Positions 6,567 to 7,484 of a stretch of DNA of 7,484 nucleotides are shown here, one piece after another (positions within the stretch are counted from its first letter, which is position 1; every line of letters begins with the position of its first letter). The notes below the pieces were generated by a model. That model was given only the letters and a program-made list of their open reading frames with translations, searched no databases and had not been told where the DNA came from. The DNA lies in the NCBI GenBank assembly GCA_029777755.1, contig JAKORQ010000199.1, positions 1 to 7,484 of the forward strand, written 5' to 3'. The DNA is from Planctomycetota bacterium. Lineage in GTDB: Bacteria; Planctomycetota; Phycisphaerae; Tepidisphaerales; Tepidisphaeraceae. Position numbers and translations under genes: made by a program.

Positions 6567-7484
6567 TGTGCATTCGATCACTTTGCCTGCTTGTCTTGTC
6601 GAGCGCAATTCTGCCGGGAATGCTGCTGGCGCAGGGAAATGGGCTGAGAAGGCCGACCACCCCTATAGATGAGAAAAGCTGTGTGACGCAGGAATGCCAT
6701 GCGGCCGTTAAGGCGATGCCTACCCTTCATGCGCCAGTCGCCACCGACGACTGCATGAGCTGCCACGAGGTGGCGAGCGTGGAGAAGCACACCTTCTCGC
6801 TGGCCCGCGAGAAAGCAGAGCTTTGCACCTACTGCCACGAGTTCAGCGTGGAGCAGATGCCGGTGGTGCATGAGCCGGTGAAACAGGGCGAGTGCCTGGG
6901 ATGCCACAATCCCCACGGCGGGGCAAATCGCAGCTTCACGCTGGAGGCGACCATGCCCGAGCTTTGCGGGCGCTGCCACCAGGATGTGATGGTGGGCAAG
7001 GATTTTCTGCATGGCCCGGTGGCTGAAGGTGCGTGCGATTCCTGCCATGCCCCGCACGCGGCGAAGTTCGACAACCTGCTTGATGCCGTCGGCACTGACA
7101 TGTGCCTGACCTGCCACACCGAGATGATCCCGGCACTGGCGAAGGCCAAGCTCCAGCACAAGGCGATGGAGGATGGCTGCGACACTTGCCACGACGCCCA
7201 TGGATCAAGGCTGCCCATGTCGCTGCCGATGCCCATGACGGAGCTGTGTTTCTCCTGCCATGTGCAGATTAAGGACAGGATCGCGTCGGCCAGCGTGAAG
7301 CACTCGGCCGTTTCCGATGACCGCGCCTGCATGAACTGCCATTCGCCCCATGCCAGCAATGTGCTGAAGCTCCAGAAGGACGTGACTGTCACCACCTGCA
7401 TGAGCTGCCATGACAAGCCGATCAAGCTGGATGAGACGCGAACGGTGGCAGCGGTGAAGGAAGTGGTTGACCCGAAGCTGCACA
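6563..7484 (+). CDS. Tandem doubled-CXXCH multihaem cytochrome c, C-terminus beyond right edge
   Basis: The reading frame stays open for 307 codons to the window end. It starts at ATG 6563, overlapping the previous stop as ATGA, with GAGG at 6553-6556; the adjacent ATG at 6566 is an alternative. A short Sec signal peptide ends near LLAQG (about 24). Eleven haem sites are visible: CX4CH at C40, then CXXCH at C64, C88, C111, C135, C158, C181, C206, C229, C256 and C279. They fall into pairs repeating every 46-50 residues, as in the doubled CXXCH family (Paired_CXXCH_1). The second haem of a pair is usually written CHxPH or CHxxH and is preceded by a histidine 8-10 residues earlier, a plausible distal ligand. 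The protein is presumably periplasmic or outer-surface and wire-like. Total haem number is unknown because the gene is cut. Confidence 0.9.
   Translation, partial: MMCIRSLCLLVLSSAILPGMLLAQGNGLRRPTTPIDEKSCVTQECHAAVKAMPTLHAPVATDDCMSCHEVASVEKHTFSLAREKAELCTYCHEFSVEQMPVVHEPVKQGECLGCHNPHGGANRSFTLEATMPELCGRCHQDVMVGKDFLHGPVAEGACDSCHAPHAAKFDNLLDAVGTDMCLTCHTEMIPALAKAKLQHKAMEDGCDTCHDAHGSRLPMSLPMPMTELCFSCHVQIKDRIASASVKHSAVSDDRACMNCHSPHASNVLKLQKDVTVTTCMSCHDKPIKLDETRTVAAVKEVVDPKLH

Overview
The window most likely comes from a planctomycete, plausibly of the Phycisphaerae side of the phylum. The main clue is the RTX-repeat protein, whose N-terminus carries an LExRxLL motif (LEGRRLL) of the LEPR-XLL type typical of planctomycete exported proteins. 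Large multiheme cytochromes, a GH42 glycosidase and generally GC-rich coding DNA fit this. The taxonomic call is an inference from motifs, not from a database search.

Left half (1-2937), all on the minus strand. Reading in the direction of transcription, there is an RTX/hemolysin-type calcium-binding repeat protein (2937-2107) followed by a clear intrinsic terminator (2074-2027). Next comes a separate unit with its own candidate promoter: a small single-pass membrane protein of unknown function (1945-1394), a membrane-anchored DUF3179-like protein (1285-116), and the first 30 codons of a GH42-type beta-galactosidase (91-1), which runs off the left edge.

Centre (2938-3216). This divergent intergenic region is relatively AT-rich. 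It holds a 7-bp-stem inverted repeat (3073-3090) and a plausible sigma70-like promoter (TTTTCA, 17 bp, TATAAA) for the plus-strand operon.

Right half (3217-7484), plus strand. A tightly coupled electron-transfer operon has three genes overlapping by 4 bp each (GTGA, then ATGA). The first encodes a Tat-exported protein with four predicted [4Fe-4S] clusters, fused through a histidine-rich linker to a ten-helix NrfD/HybB-type quinone-interacting membrane domain. The second is a secreted cytochrome with ten predicted haems. The third is a tandem-module cytochrome with at least 11 haem sites, cut by the right edge. Together they look like an Hmc/Cbc-type complex that moves electrons between the membrane quinone pool and a periplasmic or extracellular multihaem chain. 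The catalytic partner or terminal acceptor is not in the window. The most notable points are the HybA-HybB-type fusion with its His-rich hinge, the regular 46-50-residue haem module of the third gene, and CX4CH haem sites in both cytochromes.
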